Positions 1 to 8,399 of a stretch of DNA of 64,000 nucleotides are shown in pieces. The notes below the pieces were generated by a model. The model made no database searches, was not told the DNA's origin, and saw only the letters and a list, made by a program, of their open reading frames with translations. Within the stretch, counting starts at the first letter, position 1. Each line of letters begins with the position of its first letter. The stretch covers positions 124,001 through 188,000 of the forward strand of contig JANSYR010000014.1 in the NCBI GenBank assembly GCA_024742285.1, given 5' to 3'. The DNA comes from a bacterium (GTDB taxonomy: Bacteria > Myxococcota_A > UBA9160 > UBA4427). The position numbers and the translations under genes are program-made.

Positions 1-1
1 C

Positions 2-742
2 GGCGCCGTCGACGAAGCGGATTGGCGCGGGCACGTCTCTCTCGAGGCGACGCCCCAGGAACGTCTCTCGCCTGGCCTCCTGACCAGCGGGATCGACGGC
101 AACCCGGGTGGGCTCGCCGGCGTCTGGGCCGTCGAGAACTCCCGCGACGCGATCTTCGAAGCCATGCTGCGGCGCGAGACCTTCGGGACCTCCGGGCCGC
201 GGATCGTTCCGCGCTTCTTCGGCGGTTGGGACTACGAGGCCGACCTCTGCGATCGTGCGGACATGGTCGAGGTCGGATACGCCGGAGGTGTGCCCATGGG
301 CGGAGATCTACCGGCGCCGACGTCGCCGGAGGCGAAGCCCGTCTTCGTGGCGGCGGCGACCCGCGACGCCTCGCGAATGGGGGCACCGCTCCAGCAGCTC
401 CAGCTCGTCAAGGGTTGGATCGACGCCGAGGGCCGTCGACGGACCGAGGTGATCGTCCTCGCCGGCGGACCGAACGACGCGACGGTCGATCTCGCCACCG
501 GGGAACGGAAGGGCGACGGCCACGACAGTCTCTGCGCGGTCTATCGCGACGACGATTTCGATCCGGGCCAGTCGACCTACTACTACGTGCGCGCCGTCGA
601 GAACCCCTCGGCGCGTTGGAGCGTCTTCGACTGCCTGCGCCTGCCCGAAGCAGAACGCCCGGCGGTCTGCGGTGATGGATCGTATCCGCAGACCACCCAG
701 GAGATGGCCTGGACGTCGCCCATCTGGCACGAGGCCCCCTAG
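2..742 (+). CDS. DUF3604 family protein, C-terminal part (5' truncated)
   Basis: The frame is open from the window edge to a TAG at 740-742, giving about 246 residues of the C-terminal part of a DUF3604 protein. The visible segment has the run NPGGLAGVWAVENSRDAIFE, then RRETFGTSGPRI and RFFGGW. It ends with the YYYVRAVENP and WTSPIW blocks, all typical of the last third of the family. DUF3604 proteins are usually 600-700 residues, secreted or lipoprotein, and distantly PHP-like. Their biochemical function is not established. The start and any signal peptide lie outside the window. The gene converges on the porin gene across a strong hairpin. Confidence 0.85.
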   Translation, partial: GAVDEADWRGHVSLEATPQERLSPGLLTSGIDGNPGGLAGVWAVENSRDAIFEAMLRRETFGTSGPRIVPRFFGGWDYEADLCDRADMVEVGYAGGVPMGGDLPAPTSPEAKPVFVAAATRDASRMGAPLQQLQLVKGWIDAEGRRRTEVIVLAGGPNDATVDLATGERKGDGHDSLCAVYRDDDFDPGQSTYYYVRAVENPSARWSVFDCLRLPEAERPAVCGDGSYPQTTQEMAWTSPIWHEAP

Positions 743-770
743 ACGAGGAAGCGTGATCCGGAACGCGAAG

Positions 771-800
771 CGGCTCGCCGGGCCTGGACCCGGCGAGCCG
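771..800. terminator. 12-bp perfect hairpin between convergent genes
   Basis: CGGCTCGCCGGG (771-782), a 6-nt loop and CCCGGCGAGCCG (789-800) form a perfect 12-bp stem. It lies between the stop of the DUF3604 gene (742) and the stop of the porin gene (849). No T-tract follows on either strand, so this would be a non-canonical or bidirectional terminator. Confidence 0.55.
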
Positions 801-848
801 CGCGTGGCTGCCGACGGTGGATGGGGCGGGTCGGGTGCCCGCGCCGTC

Positions 849-2345
849 CTAGAAGGAGATGTCCCACTGCAGGCGGACGCGGTGGTCCTCCGTGTTGCCG
901 AAGACGACGGTGGTGGCGTTGTCGTTGTCGAGGGTCAGGTAGGAGTAGTCGAGCGTGACCTTGTTGTTGTGGCCGCTGAAGAACCAGTTGGCCGCGCCCG
1001 TGAATTCCTGGCGCGTCTGGGACTTGAGCAGGTTCGCCGTGGCGTTCTGCTCGGGCTCCCGAACCATCGCGTAGCGGAAGGCGAGCTCGAGCTCCTCGGG
1101 GACGCAGTCGAAGAGCTCGTTGAAGAAGTACCCCGTCTGCGCGTAGCCACCCCAGTAGTGGGTGTCGCGTGCGGCGCTGGACGCGGCCTGCGACCGGTCG
1201 GTGACGCGCTTCCAGTGGAATTCCTGCTGGATCGAGAGACCCTGGTACTTGAAGGCGAATCCCTGGGTGGCCTGGGTGACCGTGAACTGGCCGTCGGAGG
1301 CCGCGGCCGGCGACGCGTAGGCCTGGAGATTGCCGCAGCCACTCGAGGACCAGCGCGTGCAGCGACCGGTGTGTTCGGCGAAGCCGAAGGAGAGGGAGCC
1401 CGTGGGCTTCTCGGTCCGCTCGACGTCGGTCTGGCGCAGCGCGAGGTCCCGGCCGAGGAAATTCCACTGGAGCCGGGCGGCGTACATCACGTCGTTGTCG
1501 TCGTTCGCGACGCCGCGACCTTCGCCGGTGAAGACGCCGAAGTAGTAGCGGAGCTCGCCGGGCGTACCTTCGAAGAGGTGACCGCGAAGGCTGACGCCGA
1601 CCTGGCGATCGATCGTGAACACGCGATTCACGATCGAGCGCTCGACGAACTGCTGACGCCCGGAGGAGTCCACGCGCTCGCGGTTGTAGTCGATCTTCCA
1701 CTGACCGACGCGGAGGGCGATCTTCTTGTACTTCGCGATGTCGATGCGCCAATCGATCACGCGGGTGTCGGAGCTGCCGCTGTCGTTGGTGCGCGTGGGC
1801 TCGAGGTCGACCTCGAAGTAGTACTTGAGCCAGGGGCGATAGCCGTGGCCTCCGATCTTCATGCGCAGACGTCGCGCCTGGAAGGTGAGCTCTTCGGTTC
1901 CGCCGAAGCTCGAGACGTTGCGCGGATCGCTCCGGGTGGGCCAGGTCAGGCGGAACTGGGCGCGCCACTGGAGGTTGGTCTGGAAGTTCCCGTCCTTGGT
2001 CTCGAGTCGGAAGCCCTTGCTCGTATAGCTGGCCTTGACGCCGAACCGCTCGTCGATCGCCGCCTCGACGGCTTCGTTGATCCGCGCGGTCAGGTCGGCG
2101 TCTTCGTCCTCTCCGTGTCCCGCGGACACGGGGGGGAGGGGCTCGCCCGACTCGCCGGGCTCATCCGCGGCGTCCGGTGTCGCATCGGCGCCGGAGAGCG
2201 CGTCGTACTGCTCCTGGTTGATCGAGCCGTTCTCGAGCAGGACGTCGAGCAGCTGCGGGACGCCGTCGTCGGCGTGGCCCGGAGCGGCGAAGAGCGCGAA
2301 CGAGAGCGCGTAGGCCGCGAACCGTCGCGGCGACAAGGGAATCAC
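849..2345 (-). CDS. Phosphate-selective porin O/P-type outer membrane protein
   Basis: A predicted 498-residue outer-membrane beta-barrel of the OprO/OprP (Porin_O_P) type, likely a diffusion channel for anions or small hydrophilic solutes. I chose the GTG at 2345 because GGAGG lies 7 nt upstream and translation then starts directly on a signal peptide (basic MIPLSPRRF, hydrophobic core, cleavage near GHA-DD). A Gly/Asp/Glu-rich linker at about residues 25-85 precedes the barrel, which alternates aromatic strands and Asp/Asn turns (WLKYYFEVDLEP, VGQWKIDYNRE). The last residues are WDISF; a terminal Phe is the usual BAM recognition signal. The longer in-frame ATG 42 nt upstream would bury the Shine-Dalgarno. 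The substrate cannot be read from sequence. Confidence 0.85.
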   Translation of the reverse strand: MIPLSPRRFAAYALSFALFAAPGHADDGVPQLLDVLLENGSINQEQYDALSGADATPDAADEPGESGEPLPPVSAGHGEDEDADLTARINEAVEAAIDERFGVKASYTSKGFRLETKDGNFQTNLQWRAQFRLTWPTRSDPRNVSSFGGTEELTFQARRLRMKIGGHGYRPWLKYYFEVDLEPTRTNDSGSSDTRVIDWRIDIAKYKKIALRVGQWKIDYNRERVDSSGRQQFVERSIVNRVFTIDRQVGVSLRGHLFEGTPGELRYYFGVFTGEGRGVANDDNDVMYAARLQWNFLGRDLALRQTDVERTEKPTGSLSFGFAEHTGRCTRWSSSGCGNLQAYASPAAASDGQFTVTQATQGFAFKYQGLSIQQEFHWKRVTDRSQAASSAARDTHYWGGYAQTGYFFNELFDCVPEELELAFRYAMVREPEQNATANLLKSQTRQEFTGAANWFFSGHNNKVTLDYSYLTLDNDNATTVVFGNTEDHRVRLQWDISF

Positions 2346-2731
2346 GATTCCACCTCCTTTGGGATTCGGTTGTGCTGTCGGGAACACGATGGGGGGTTCG
2401 TGTCCGGCGCGGGCGGAATCCTGCCTGGGTCATGTGGCATGAGCGTGACAACACGATGAAGCTGTTACGGCAGGGTGAACGAACCAGGGAGGAGCGGTCG
2501 CGCCGGCGTGAAGCTCGGCCTCGCTGGTCCTGGCCTTCCCCGGCTCGTGCGGCCCTACCCAGGGGGAGGCGGGGGTGCTCGCCGCCGGCGATCGGTGCGC
2601 GGTCGCGCCGGCGACCCACTGGAGACCGGTCGGAGACGACCTCGTGGACGGATCCGGATGCGGGGAAGCCCGAGCGAATCGGCTTCCTCCTCGTCGATTG
2701 CACGAGCCGGCGAATCGACGGGCCGGAAGGC
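2346..2731. other. Intergenic region upstream of the porin gene
   Basis: 386 nt between the end of the DUF2889 gene and the porin start, both on the minus strand. Apart from the porin Shine-Dalgarno (AAAGGAGGT, about 2352-2360 on the minus strand) I see no convincing gene. Reading frames here have shadow-type Arg/Pro-rich composition. A porin promoter is expected, but I cannot identify -35/-10 boxes with confidence. Confidence 0.5.
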
Positions 2732-3520
2732 CTAGCGTGCTGCGGCTCCCGCGTTCGGCGGCTTCGAGAGGACCTCGTCCGCGCTCTCCGAGAAGTCGTG
2801 GGTGTTGCCGAGCACGCGGAGCCCCTGGTCGAGGCGTTCCGGCGCGAAGGCGTGGCAGCCGCCGCCGACCTCGTCCGCGAACTCGCGGGCCGTCTGCATG
2901 GCGTCGAAGTCGTGTTGACGGCCGAGGCCGATGAAGACGGCGCGCTGCAGGATCCAGGCGGCCTCGATCGCGTCGGGGGTGGGGCGGTCGCGGAGGATCT
3001 CCCGGAAGGGCCTGGAGCCGATCGCGAGTCCCTCGAACGACGGGTCCGAGGCAGCGGTCACGCGCATCCCCTCGAGCGACCAGTGGAGCGCTTCTTCCCC
3101 GTCGACCTCGACACGGCACTCCGCGCGCCGCTCCACGCGGTCGGGGACGGTCACGTCGTACCGCCGCTCGCACGATCCGCCCGAAGCGACGCGGCCGGCG
3201 TGCGCGATCGTCAGACACGTGACGTCGTGGAGATGCGTGCACTGCGCCTTCGCCGGCGTGTGGCGGACCAGGTCGAGGATGGCGGTGTCGAGCGCCGCGC
3301 CCTTCATCGCCTGGAGCGGAACGAGCGCCCCCGGGCAGGTCGTCCACGGAATCCGGCGCGGCTCGCCCGCGACGGCTGTGACGAACCCTCCGTCGTGCGT
3401 GATCTCCACCGCGAAGTGGTGGAAGTCGTCCCCCAGCTCTCCGCGCGCGCCGGCTTCCGTCGCGCGCAGCTCGATGCGTCGGCGGTAGCAGCCCGTGCCG
3501 TAGGTCCTTCGTTCGCTCAT
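2732..3520 (-). CDS. DUF2889 domain-containing protein
   Basis: A 262-residue soluble protein recognisable as DUF2889 by the N-terminal YRRRIELRAT and DDFHHFAVEITHDGG segments. These are followed by a conserved Cys/Pro region (IPWTTCPGAL) and CTHLHDVTCLTIAHA. The family has no proven activity; it recurs in steroid, terpenoid or fatty-acid catabolic neighbourhoods of actinobacteria and proteobacteria, which fits here. It is the last gene of a probable minus-strand set (carotenoid oxygenase, GST, this gene), 114 nt after the GST. The final 20 residues (KPPNAGAAAR) look disordered. Confidence 0.8.
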   Translation of the reverse strand: MSERRTYGTGCYRRRIELRATEAGARGELGDDFHHFAVEITHDGGFVTAVAGEPRRIPWTTCPGALVPLQAMKGAALDTAILDLVRHTPAKAQCTHLHDVTCLTIAHAGRVASGGSCERRYDVTVPDRVERRAECRVEVDGEEALHWSLEGMRVTAASDPSFEGLAIGSRPFREILRDRPTPDAIEAAWILQRAVFIGLGRQHDFDAMQTAREFADEVGGGCHAFAPERLDQGLRVLGNTHDFSESADEVLSKPPNAGAAAR

Positions 3521-3634
3521 CGACGCTCGCTCGCCCCGCGATGTCTCCGCCGCTCCTGCCGCGGGTGACCCGTCTGGCGCACCGGGCAGGCGCCAACGAC
3601 GCGCGTCGCCTCCGGGACGAGCGGAAGCGGCACC

Positions 3635-4462
3635 TCAGCGGACCGACGTCAGGCCGAGGGTCTCCTCGGCGCTCGTGAGGGCGATCCCGAAGGCGGGAAA
3701 GGGGATCCAGGTCGTGGGTTCCTGGTGGTTCCGGATGTAGTCGGACACTGCGGGGATCGTCGCGATGCGCTCGATGTACGCGTCGAGATCCGGGAACTCG
3801 TTCGAGAAGAGCGAACGGTCGAAGGCCTTGTACCAGTTGGCCAGGACGTTGAAGGCGTGCAGGTCCGCGACGGACAGGCGATCGCCGACCATGAATCCGC
3901 CGTCCTTCGGGTTCGCCTGCAGGTAGTGAAGGAAGCCGTTCAGGTGGTTTCGATAGCCGTTGCCCGAAACGCCCCAGGCGCCGTCGCCGAGAAAGGCGGC
4001 GAGGCGGTCTCGTACGACGTCGTCGGGGACGTTCACCTTTGCGTTGACGGTCAGCATCCCGTTCCAGTGGAAGAGCGCGTCGTAGGCGTGCGCCATCACC
4101 TCCATCGCCGCGAGGCGCTCTTCCGGCGCATCGCCGAAGAGGTCGTGCTGCTCGGCCAGGTGGGCGAGGATCACGTTGCTCTGGTTCAGGCGGAGGTCGC
4201 CGTCCACGAAGAGCGGCAGGTGCCCGTTGCGCACCCGCGGCTTGAGCAAGAAGTCGCCGTCCGGGGTTCGCGCCGACCACTCGAGCAGGCTCATCCGGAC
4301 GAAGTCGTAGTCGACCCCCGCGACTCGGAGCAGACAATGGATGGGCCAGCCGATGCCCATCACGTCCAGATAGACGAGGGTCGGCTTCGCGCTCGACTGC
4401 GTCATCAGTCGGTCGAGCTGATCCGCGAGATCCTGTAGGCGCGGCGGGATCGAATCGGTCAT
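3635..4462 (-). CDS. Glutathione S-transferase family protein
   Basis: 275 residues with a thioredoxin-fold N-terminal domain (about 25-105) and an all-helical C-terminal domain (about 125-250). The cis-Pro/SNVI element appears as NGHLPLFVDGDLRLNQSNVI. The C-terminal domain carries the N-capping/hydrophobic staple region DRLSVADLHAFNVL (S-x-A-D). Such enzymes conjugate glutathione or isomerise/peroxidise hydrophobic electrophiles in the cytosol. Compared with typical 200-230 residue GSTs there is an extra N-terminal segment of about 25 residues. The start lies 41 nt downstream of the carotenoid oxygenase stop, so co-transcription is likely. The substrate is unknown. Confidence 0.85.
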   Translation of the reverse strand: MTDSIPPRLQDLADQLDRLMTQSSAKPTLVYLDVMGIGWPIHCLLRVAGVDYDFVRMSLLEWSARTPDGDFLLKPRVRNGHLPLFVDGDLRLNQSNVILAHLAEQHDLFGDAPEERLAAMEVMAHAYDALFHWNGMLTVNAKVNVPDDVVRDRLAAFLGDGAWGVSGNGYRNHLNGFLHYLQANPKDGGFMVGDRLSVADLHAFNVLANWYKAFDRSLFSNEFPDLDAYIERIATIPAVSDYIRNHQEPTTWIPFPAFGIALTSAEETLGLTSVR

Positions 4463-4503
4463 TCAGCGCAAGCCCTCGCTCCCAAAGCGCGCGTGCCGAT
4501 CGA

Positions 4504-5910
4504 TCAGGCCGGGATCCAGTTGCCGTGGAATCCGTTGGGCACGCGGAGATCGAGCCTGGCCCGAGCGCGTGGACCCGACTCGATCGAGGTCGCGTCGAAG
4601 AGCACGAGGTCGCTTCGGTTCTCGGGGCCGAGATAGACGATCGACAGGAGGAAACCGTCGCCTTCGTCGGCGTCCGCGGCTCGCGGCACGAAGATCGGTT
4701 CGCCGACGAGGCAGCCCTCGCCCGCGTGCCAGCGCGCGACCTCGCCCGTCTCGAAATCGACGTGGGCGATCTGGTCGAAGATCGCGTTCCGGCCCTCCGG
4801 GCTCTCGGTCGAGGTCATGAAGCCGTGTCGATAGGGCAGGCCGGCGAAGCGTTCGTCGAGACGGGGGAACTCGGAGATGAGGTCGTCGATCACCTCGATG
4901 GTCGGATCGTCGGTCGATCCCGACAGATCGAAGGTCCAGCGTTCGAGCCGCCCCTCCGCGTCCTTCGGCGCGGGCCGGCCGCCGTCGGGCGTCGGGAAGC
5001 CCGGTGCCCCGTCGTAGCGGACCATGTCCGCGACGAGGCGGTCCCCGTCCTCGAAGGCGTTCATCGGGTGGTAGACGTAGCAGGCCTCCGTCTCGACCCA
5101 GCGGATCGCGTCGATCGGGTCGCTTCGGCGCAGGAAGCCGAAACGGCTCGATTGCGAGGCGTCCCAGGCGATCGGCGGTCCGCCCTTCATGGCGCGTTCG
5201 AGGCTCGTCGTCGCGGGGAAGACCGGGAAGACGACGAAGTTCCGGGTCGCGATGAAGTCGTGGACCATCGAGGCATAGGGGGCTTCGAATCGATCGCTGC
5301 GCGTGAGGCGCCCGTCCTTCGCGACGACCTGATAGCTCATGGTCGGGCTGCCGAGTCCGCCGACGCTGTATCCGAAGAAGAGCATCTCGCCGGTCTCGGG
5401 GTCGATCTTCGGATGCGCGGTCATCGGCCCTTCGAGTCCGCCGTCGAAGTCGTAGGGGCCGATCGAAGCGAGGGACCCGCGCTCGAGCTCGAAGGGCGGG
5501 TTGCCCTCTTCGAGGGCGAGCAGCCGGCCGCCGTGGAAGAGGACGTTCGTGTTGGCCACGTTGAAGGGCTTGCCGGCGGCGAGCGGATCGCTCGTCATCG
5601 GGTTTCCGAGGGTCCCGAAGAGCGCGCGTCCGTGCTCCTGCTCGAGCTTCCATTTCTCGGTGCGGATCCAGCGGTTCCTGTAGGCGACCCGACCGCCCTC
5701 GATGTCGAAGGCATGGATCATCCCGTCGCCGGAGAAGAGGTGGTACTTGTCGCGCGGAGGAAAGAGGGGGGTCGACCCGTTGCGGACGAAGGTGCCCGCC
5801 AGCTCTTCCGGCCAGTCGCCTTCGACCTCGAGATCGGGCGCGTCGCATTCCGCCCGGACCGGGGCGAAGTTGCCGCTCAGGAAACGTTCATTCGGGAATC
5901 GCTGGGTCAT
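4504..5910 (-). CDS. Carotenoid cleavage oxygenase family protein
   Basis: 468-residue member of the RPE65/carotenoid oxygenase family, non-heme iron dioxygenases that cleave C=C bonds in apocarotenoids, stilbenes or lignin-type phenylpropanoids. The start is ATG 5910, preceded by GGAGA; the open frame upstream is GC-rich noise. The family landmarks are present: the N-terminal GTFVRNGSTP and KYHLFSGDGMIHAF blocks, and four candidate iron-ligand His contexts (TAHPKIDPETGE, MVHDFIATRNF, the mid-C-terminal RHGFMTSTES region and the C-terminal GFHGNWIPA). It is the first gene of the minus-strand set with the GST and DUF2889 genes. Bacterial homologues are often lignostilbene or apocarotenoid oxygenases; the substrate is undetermined. 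Confidence 0.9.
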   Translation of the reverse strand: MTQRFPNERFLSGNFAPVRAECDAPDLEVEGDWPEELAGTFVRNGSTPLFPPRDKYHLFSGDGMIHAFDIEGGRVAYRNRWIRTEKWKLEQEHGRALFGTLGNPMTSDPLAAGKPFNVANTNVLFHGGRLLALEEGNPPFELERGSLASIGPYDFDGGLEGPMTAHPKIDPETGEMLFFGYSVGGLGSPTMSYQVVAKDGRLTRSDRFEAPYASMVHDFIATRNFVVFPVFPATTSLERAMKGGPPIAWDASQSSRFGFLRRSDPIDAIRWVETEACYVYHPMNAFEDGDRLVADMVRYDGAPGFPTPDGGRPAPKDAEGRLERWTFDLSGSTDDPTIEVIDDLISEFPRLDERFAGLPYRHGFMTSTESPEGRNAIFDQIAHVDFETGEVARWHAGEGCLVGEPIFVPRAADADEGDGFLLSIVYLGPENRSDLVLFDATSIESGPRARARLDLRVPNGFHGNWIPA

Positions 5911-6079
5911 CGCTTCTCCGGGCCGGACGCGAGCATAGCGGCCGCAGCAGGCCGTCGTCGGGCGCCCCGGGCGCGTACTCGCGGTTCCCCCACGGCGGGT
6001 TGCCGCGGCGCGCGATCCCGCCGAGACTCTTCGCCACCCGGCGTCGCGTGCCCGCGCCCGGACGACAAGCAAGACAGTC

Positions 6080-7006
6080 ATGGAAGACCTCCAACGCCTC
6101 CACGAGAGCGTCGTCCTCGATTCCGAGATCGACGCCCTGGGACACATGAACGTGCGCCACTACGGCGAGCGCGCCCTCGCAGCGACGGCGTGCCTGCTCG
6201 AGCGCATCGACCTCGCCGGCCTCGGCGTCGAAGGCGTGACGCCCGGCGTCCACGACCTCCCGCGGCTCTACACGCGCTACCAGCGCGAACAGCTCGCCGG
6301 CGCGCCCCTCGAAGTCCATGGCGGTCTCGTCGACGTGACCGAGCGCGGTCTCCGCTTCTACCACGAGCTGCGCAACCCGGTCCGCGAGGAGATCGCGGCG
6401 ACCTTCATGCACGACGTCCGCTTCCCCGACGCAGACCTCGAAGAGCCGCCGATCATCGACCACGCGATCGTCGCGGCCCTCCAGGCCCGCCGGATCGTGA
6501 TCCCCGAGCACGGCCGCCCGCGCTCGATCGATCTCGACGCGAGCGCGAAGGCTCCGAGCCTCGAAGACGCGCTCGAGCATGGGATGGCGGTGCGCAAGCC
6601 GCGGGTGATCGACGCGGAGATCTGCGACGCGACCGGTCGCGTCTCCGCCGACCACCGTCCCTTCGTCATGTGGGGCGGCGAGCCCCTCGACGGGAGCGAG
6701 GCAGGGCCCCCGGTCTATCCCCTCGAGGGCGGCGGTCGGATGGGCTGGGCCTCCCTCGAGATGCGGTCGGTCCGGCTGGCCCCGCTTCGCGAAGGGACGC
6801 GGATCCAGAGCTTCGGGGCGCCGGTCGAGCTCAACAAGAAGACGAGCCTGCGCCGCTACTGGGTCTTCGACCTCGATTCGGGTCGGCCGCTCCTCGCGAA
6901 CGACGTCGTCGACATCGCCCTCCATCTCGACGAGCGCCGCGCGATCGAGATCCCGGAGAAGATGCGCGCCGAGCTCGAGCGGACGCTCCGCACGGATCTG
7001 CGTTAG
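6080..7006 (+). CDS. Double-hotdog acyl-CoA thioesterase-like protein
   Basis: 308 residues containing two hotdog modules. The first carries the 4HBT-type signature DALGHMNVRHYGERA (about 19-33), in which the Asp and the GHMN turn are the catalytic/CoA-binding element. The second (about 150-305) starts near a RPRVID-like motif and includes DATGRVSADHRPF and WASLEMRSVRL. Probably a cytosolic acyl-CoA thioesterase or acyl-ACP/acyl-CoA binding protein that releases or traps acyl groups. Divergent from the carotenoid oxygenase across 169 nt. The Shine-Dalgarno is weak, so the start is less certain; an in-frame ATG at 6146 (Met23) would cut through the first motif. Confidence 0.75.
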   Translation: MEDLQRLHESVVLDSEIDALGHMNVRHYGERALAATACLLERIDLAGLGVEGVTPGVHDLPRLYTRYQREQLAGAPLEVHGGLVDVTERGLRFYHELRNPVREEIAATFMHDVRFPDADLEEPPIIDHAIVAALQARRIVIPEHGRPRSIDLDASAKAPSLEDALEHGMAVRKPRVIDAEICDATGRVSADHRPFVMWGGEPLDGSEAGPPVYPLEGGGRMGWASLEMRSVRLAPLREGTRIQSFGAPVELNKKTSLRRYWVFDLDSGRPLLANDVVDIALHLDERRAIEIPEKMRAELERTLRTDLR

Positions 7007-7030
7007 GCCCCGTCTCGGGCCGGGGTGACG

Positions 7031-8239
7031 CTACTGCTCGCCCACCGAGACCAGCAGCTCCACGGTCGCGGCGTCCACCCCGGCTTCCTCGAGCACCTCG
7101 CGCGTGTGCGCGTTCAGGTCCGGCGCCGGGAAGGTGCCGTGCATGTCGTGCTCGGAGAGGCGAAAGGGGGGCGCGACGGTCTGGAACGAGCCGTGTTCCG
7201 GGTGTTCGATCGTCGAGAAGACACCGTTGGCCCGGGTCTTCTCGTCGGAGACCGCTTCGAGGACGGTCTTCGCCGGCGCCCAGATCACCTTCTGGCCTTC
7301 GAGGGCTGCCGTCCACCCGGCGAGCGACTTCGTCCGGAACGTCTCGTCGAGGGTCGCGACGAGCTCGCGGTTGTGCTGGAAACGCGCCTTCGGGTCCTTG
7401 AAACGGTCGTCCTCGAGGAGGTCGGGGCGTCCGATCGCCTGACAGAAGGACTTCCAGTAGATCGTCGAGTCGATCATGACGAGCAGGAGCCAGCGATCGT
7501 CCGACGTCGGATAGTGGTTCCAGAGGGGATTGCGCGGTGCGCGTCGGTCGTGGCGCGGCGGCGGCTTGCCCGTCGCGAGCGCCTGCCCGCTGTCGTTGCC
7601 GCCGATGTAGAACCCGACCTGCTGGAGGTTCACGTCGACGATCTGCCCCTCGCCGGTCTGGTCGCGGTGGCGCAGGGCAGCGAGGATCCCCGTCGTCATC
7701 GAGAGCGCTGCGCAGTGGTCGCCCACGCCGGGTCGGAAGAATGCGGGGGGTGAATCGGGATCGCGCTGCTGGTCCATCATGCCCGACAGCGCCCAGAACG
7801 AGGTCTGGTCGAAACCCGGATCATCGGCCTGCGACCCTTCGGGCGAGAAGCCGCCCAGGCGCGCGACGATCAGCTCCGGGTGTTCGGCGCGGAGGGCGTC
7901 GACGTCGAGGCCGACCTTCGCGAGACGGCCGGGGAGGGTGTTGGTGATCAGGATGTCCGCTCGGGCGATCAGGTGCTCTAGCGCCTCGACGGACTGCGGC
8001 AGGGCCAGGTCGAGGGCGAGGGAACGCTTGCCGCGATTGTCCATCTGATAGTTGGCGCTGAGCGGGAAGTCGCTGTCGTAGCCGTTCCGTTTCGGGGTCG
8101 CGAAGCGATAGAAGTCGCCCCACGGCACTTCGACCTTCACGACGTCGGCGCCGAGATCGACGAGCAGCGTTCCCGCCGCCGGGACGGCGACGTAGTTGGC
8201 GACCTCGACCACGCGGATGCCGTCGAGCGGTCCGGGCAT
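7031..8239 (-). CDS. CaiB/BaiF family CoA-transferase
   Basis: 402-residue class III CoA-transferase, which moves CoA between an acyl-CoA donor and a carboxylic acid. It opens with the family signature (PLDGIRVVEVANYVAVPAAG) and LLVDLGADVVKVE. The catalytic Asp is in DPGFDQTSFWALSGMM (about residue 154). The C-terminal part carries WAPAKTVLEAVSDEKTRANG, which sits over the active site in this family. It converges with the thioesterase gene with only 24 nt between stops, and is divergent from the acyl-CoA ligase gene over 160 nt. With that ligase it gives two alternative ways to make an acyl-CoA. The start is supported by GAGGAG just upstream. Confidence 0.9.
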   Translation of the reverse strand: MPGPLDGIRVVEVANYVAVPAAGTLLVDLGADVVKVEVPWGDFYRFATPKRNGYDSDFPLSANYQMDNRGKRSLALDLALPQSVEALEHLIARADILITNTLPGRLAKVGLDVDALRAEHPELIVARLGGFSPEGSQADDPGFDQTSFWALSGMMDQQRDPDSPPAFFRPGVGDHCAALSMTTGILAALRHRDQTGEGQIVDVNLQQVGFYIGGNDSGQALATGKPPPRHDRRAPRNPLWNHYPTSDDRWLLLVMIDSTIYWKSFCQAIGRPDLLEDDRFKDPKARFQHNRELVATLDETFRTKSLAGWTAALEGQKVIWAPAKTVLEAVSDEKTRANGVFSTIEHPEHGSFQTVAPPFRLSEHDMHGTFPAPDLNAHTREVLEEAGVDAATVELLVSVGEQ

Positions 8240-8399
8240 GGGGCTTCTCCTCGGGTTCCGGAAACGAGGCCGGGAGTCTAGGCGACCGGGCGTCTCGCCA
8301 CGAAGACGGCGAGTACGGAGATCGCCCCTTCGGCGATTGGCGCTCCTCCCGCGGACGGACCAATCTCTTCAGGCTGAAGCCAGCCGGAGGACGAGGGCC

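Noticed and set aside
672-2459. 595-residue plus-strand open frame
   Set aside because: Antisense to the porin gene, which has a signal peptide, Shine-Dalgarno and a terminal Phe; the opposite frame shows no family motifs.
7006-7026. Hairpin GGCCC/GGGCC as terminator between the thioesterase and CaiB-type genes
   Set aside because: Only 5 bp of stem, no T-tract, and such short repeats are common by chance in this GC-rich DNA.
4525-7401. 958-residue plus-strand open frame
   Set aside because: It is antisense to the carotenoid oxygenase gene and overlaps the thioesterase gene; its composition (Arg/Pro-rich, repeats of RRR) is that of a GC-rich shadow frame.
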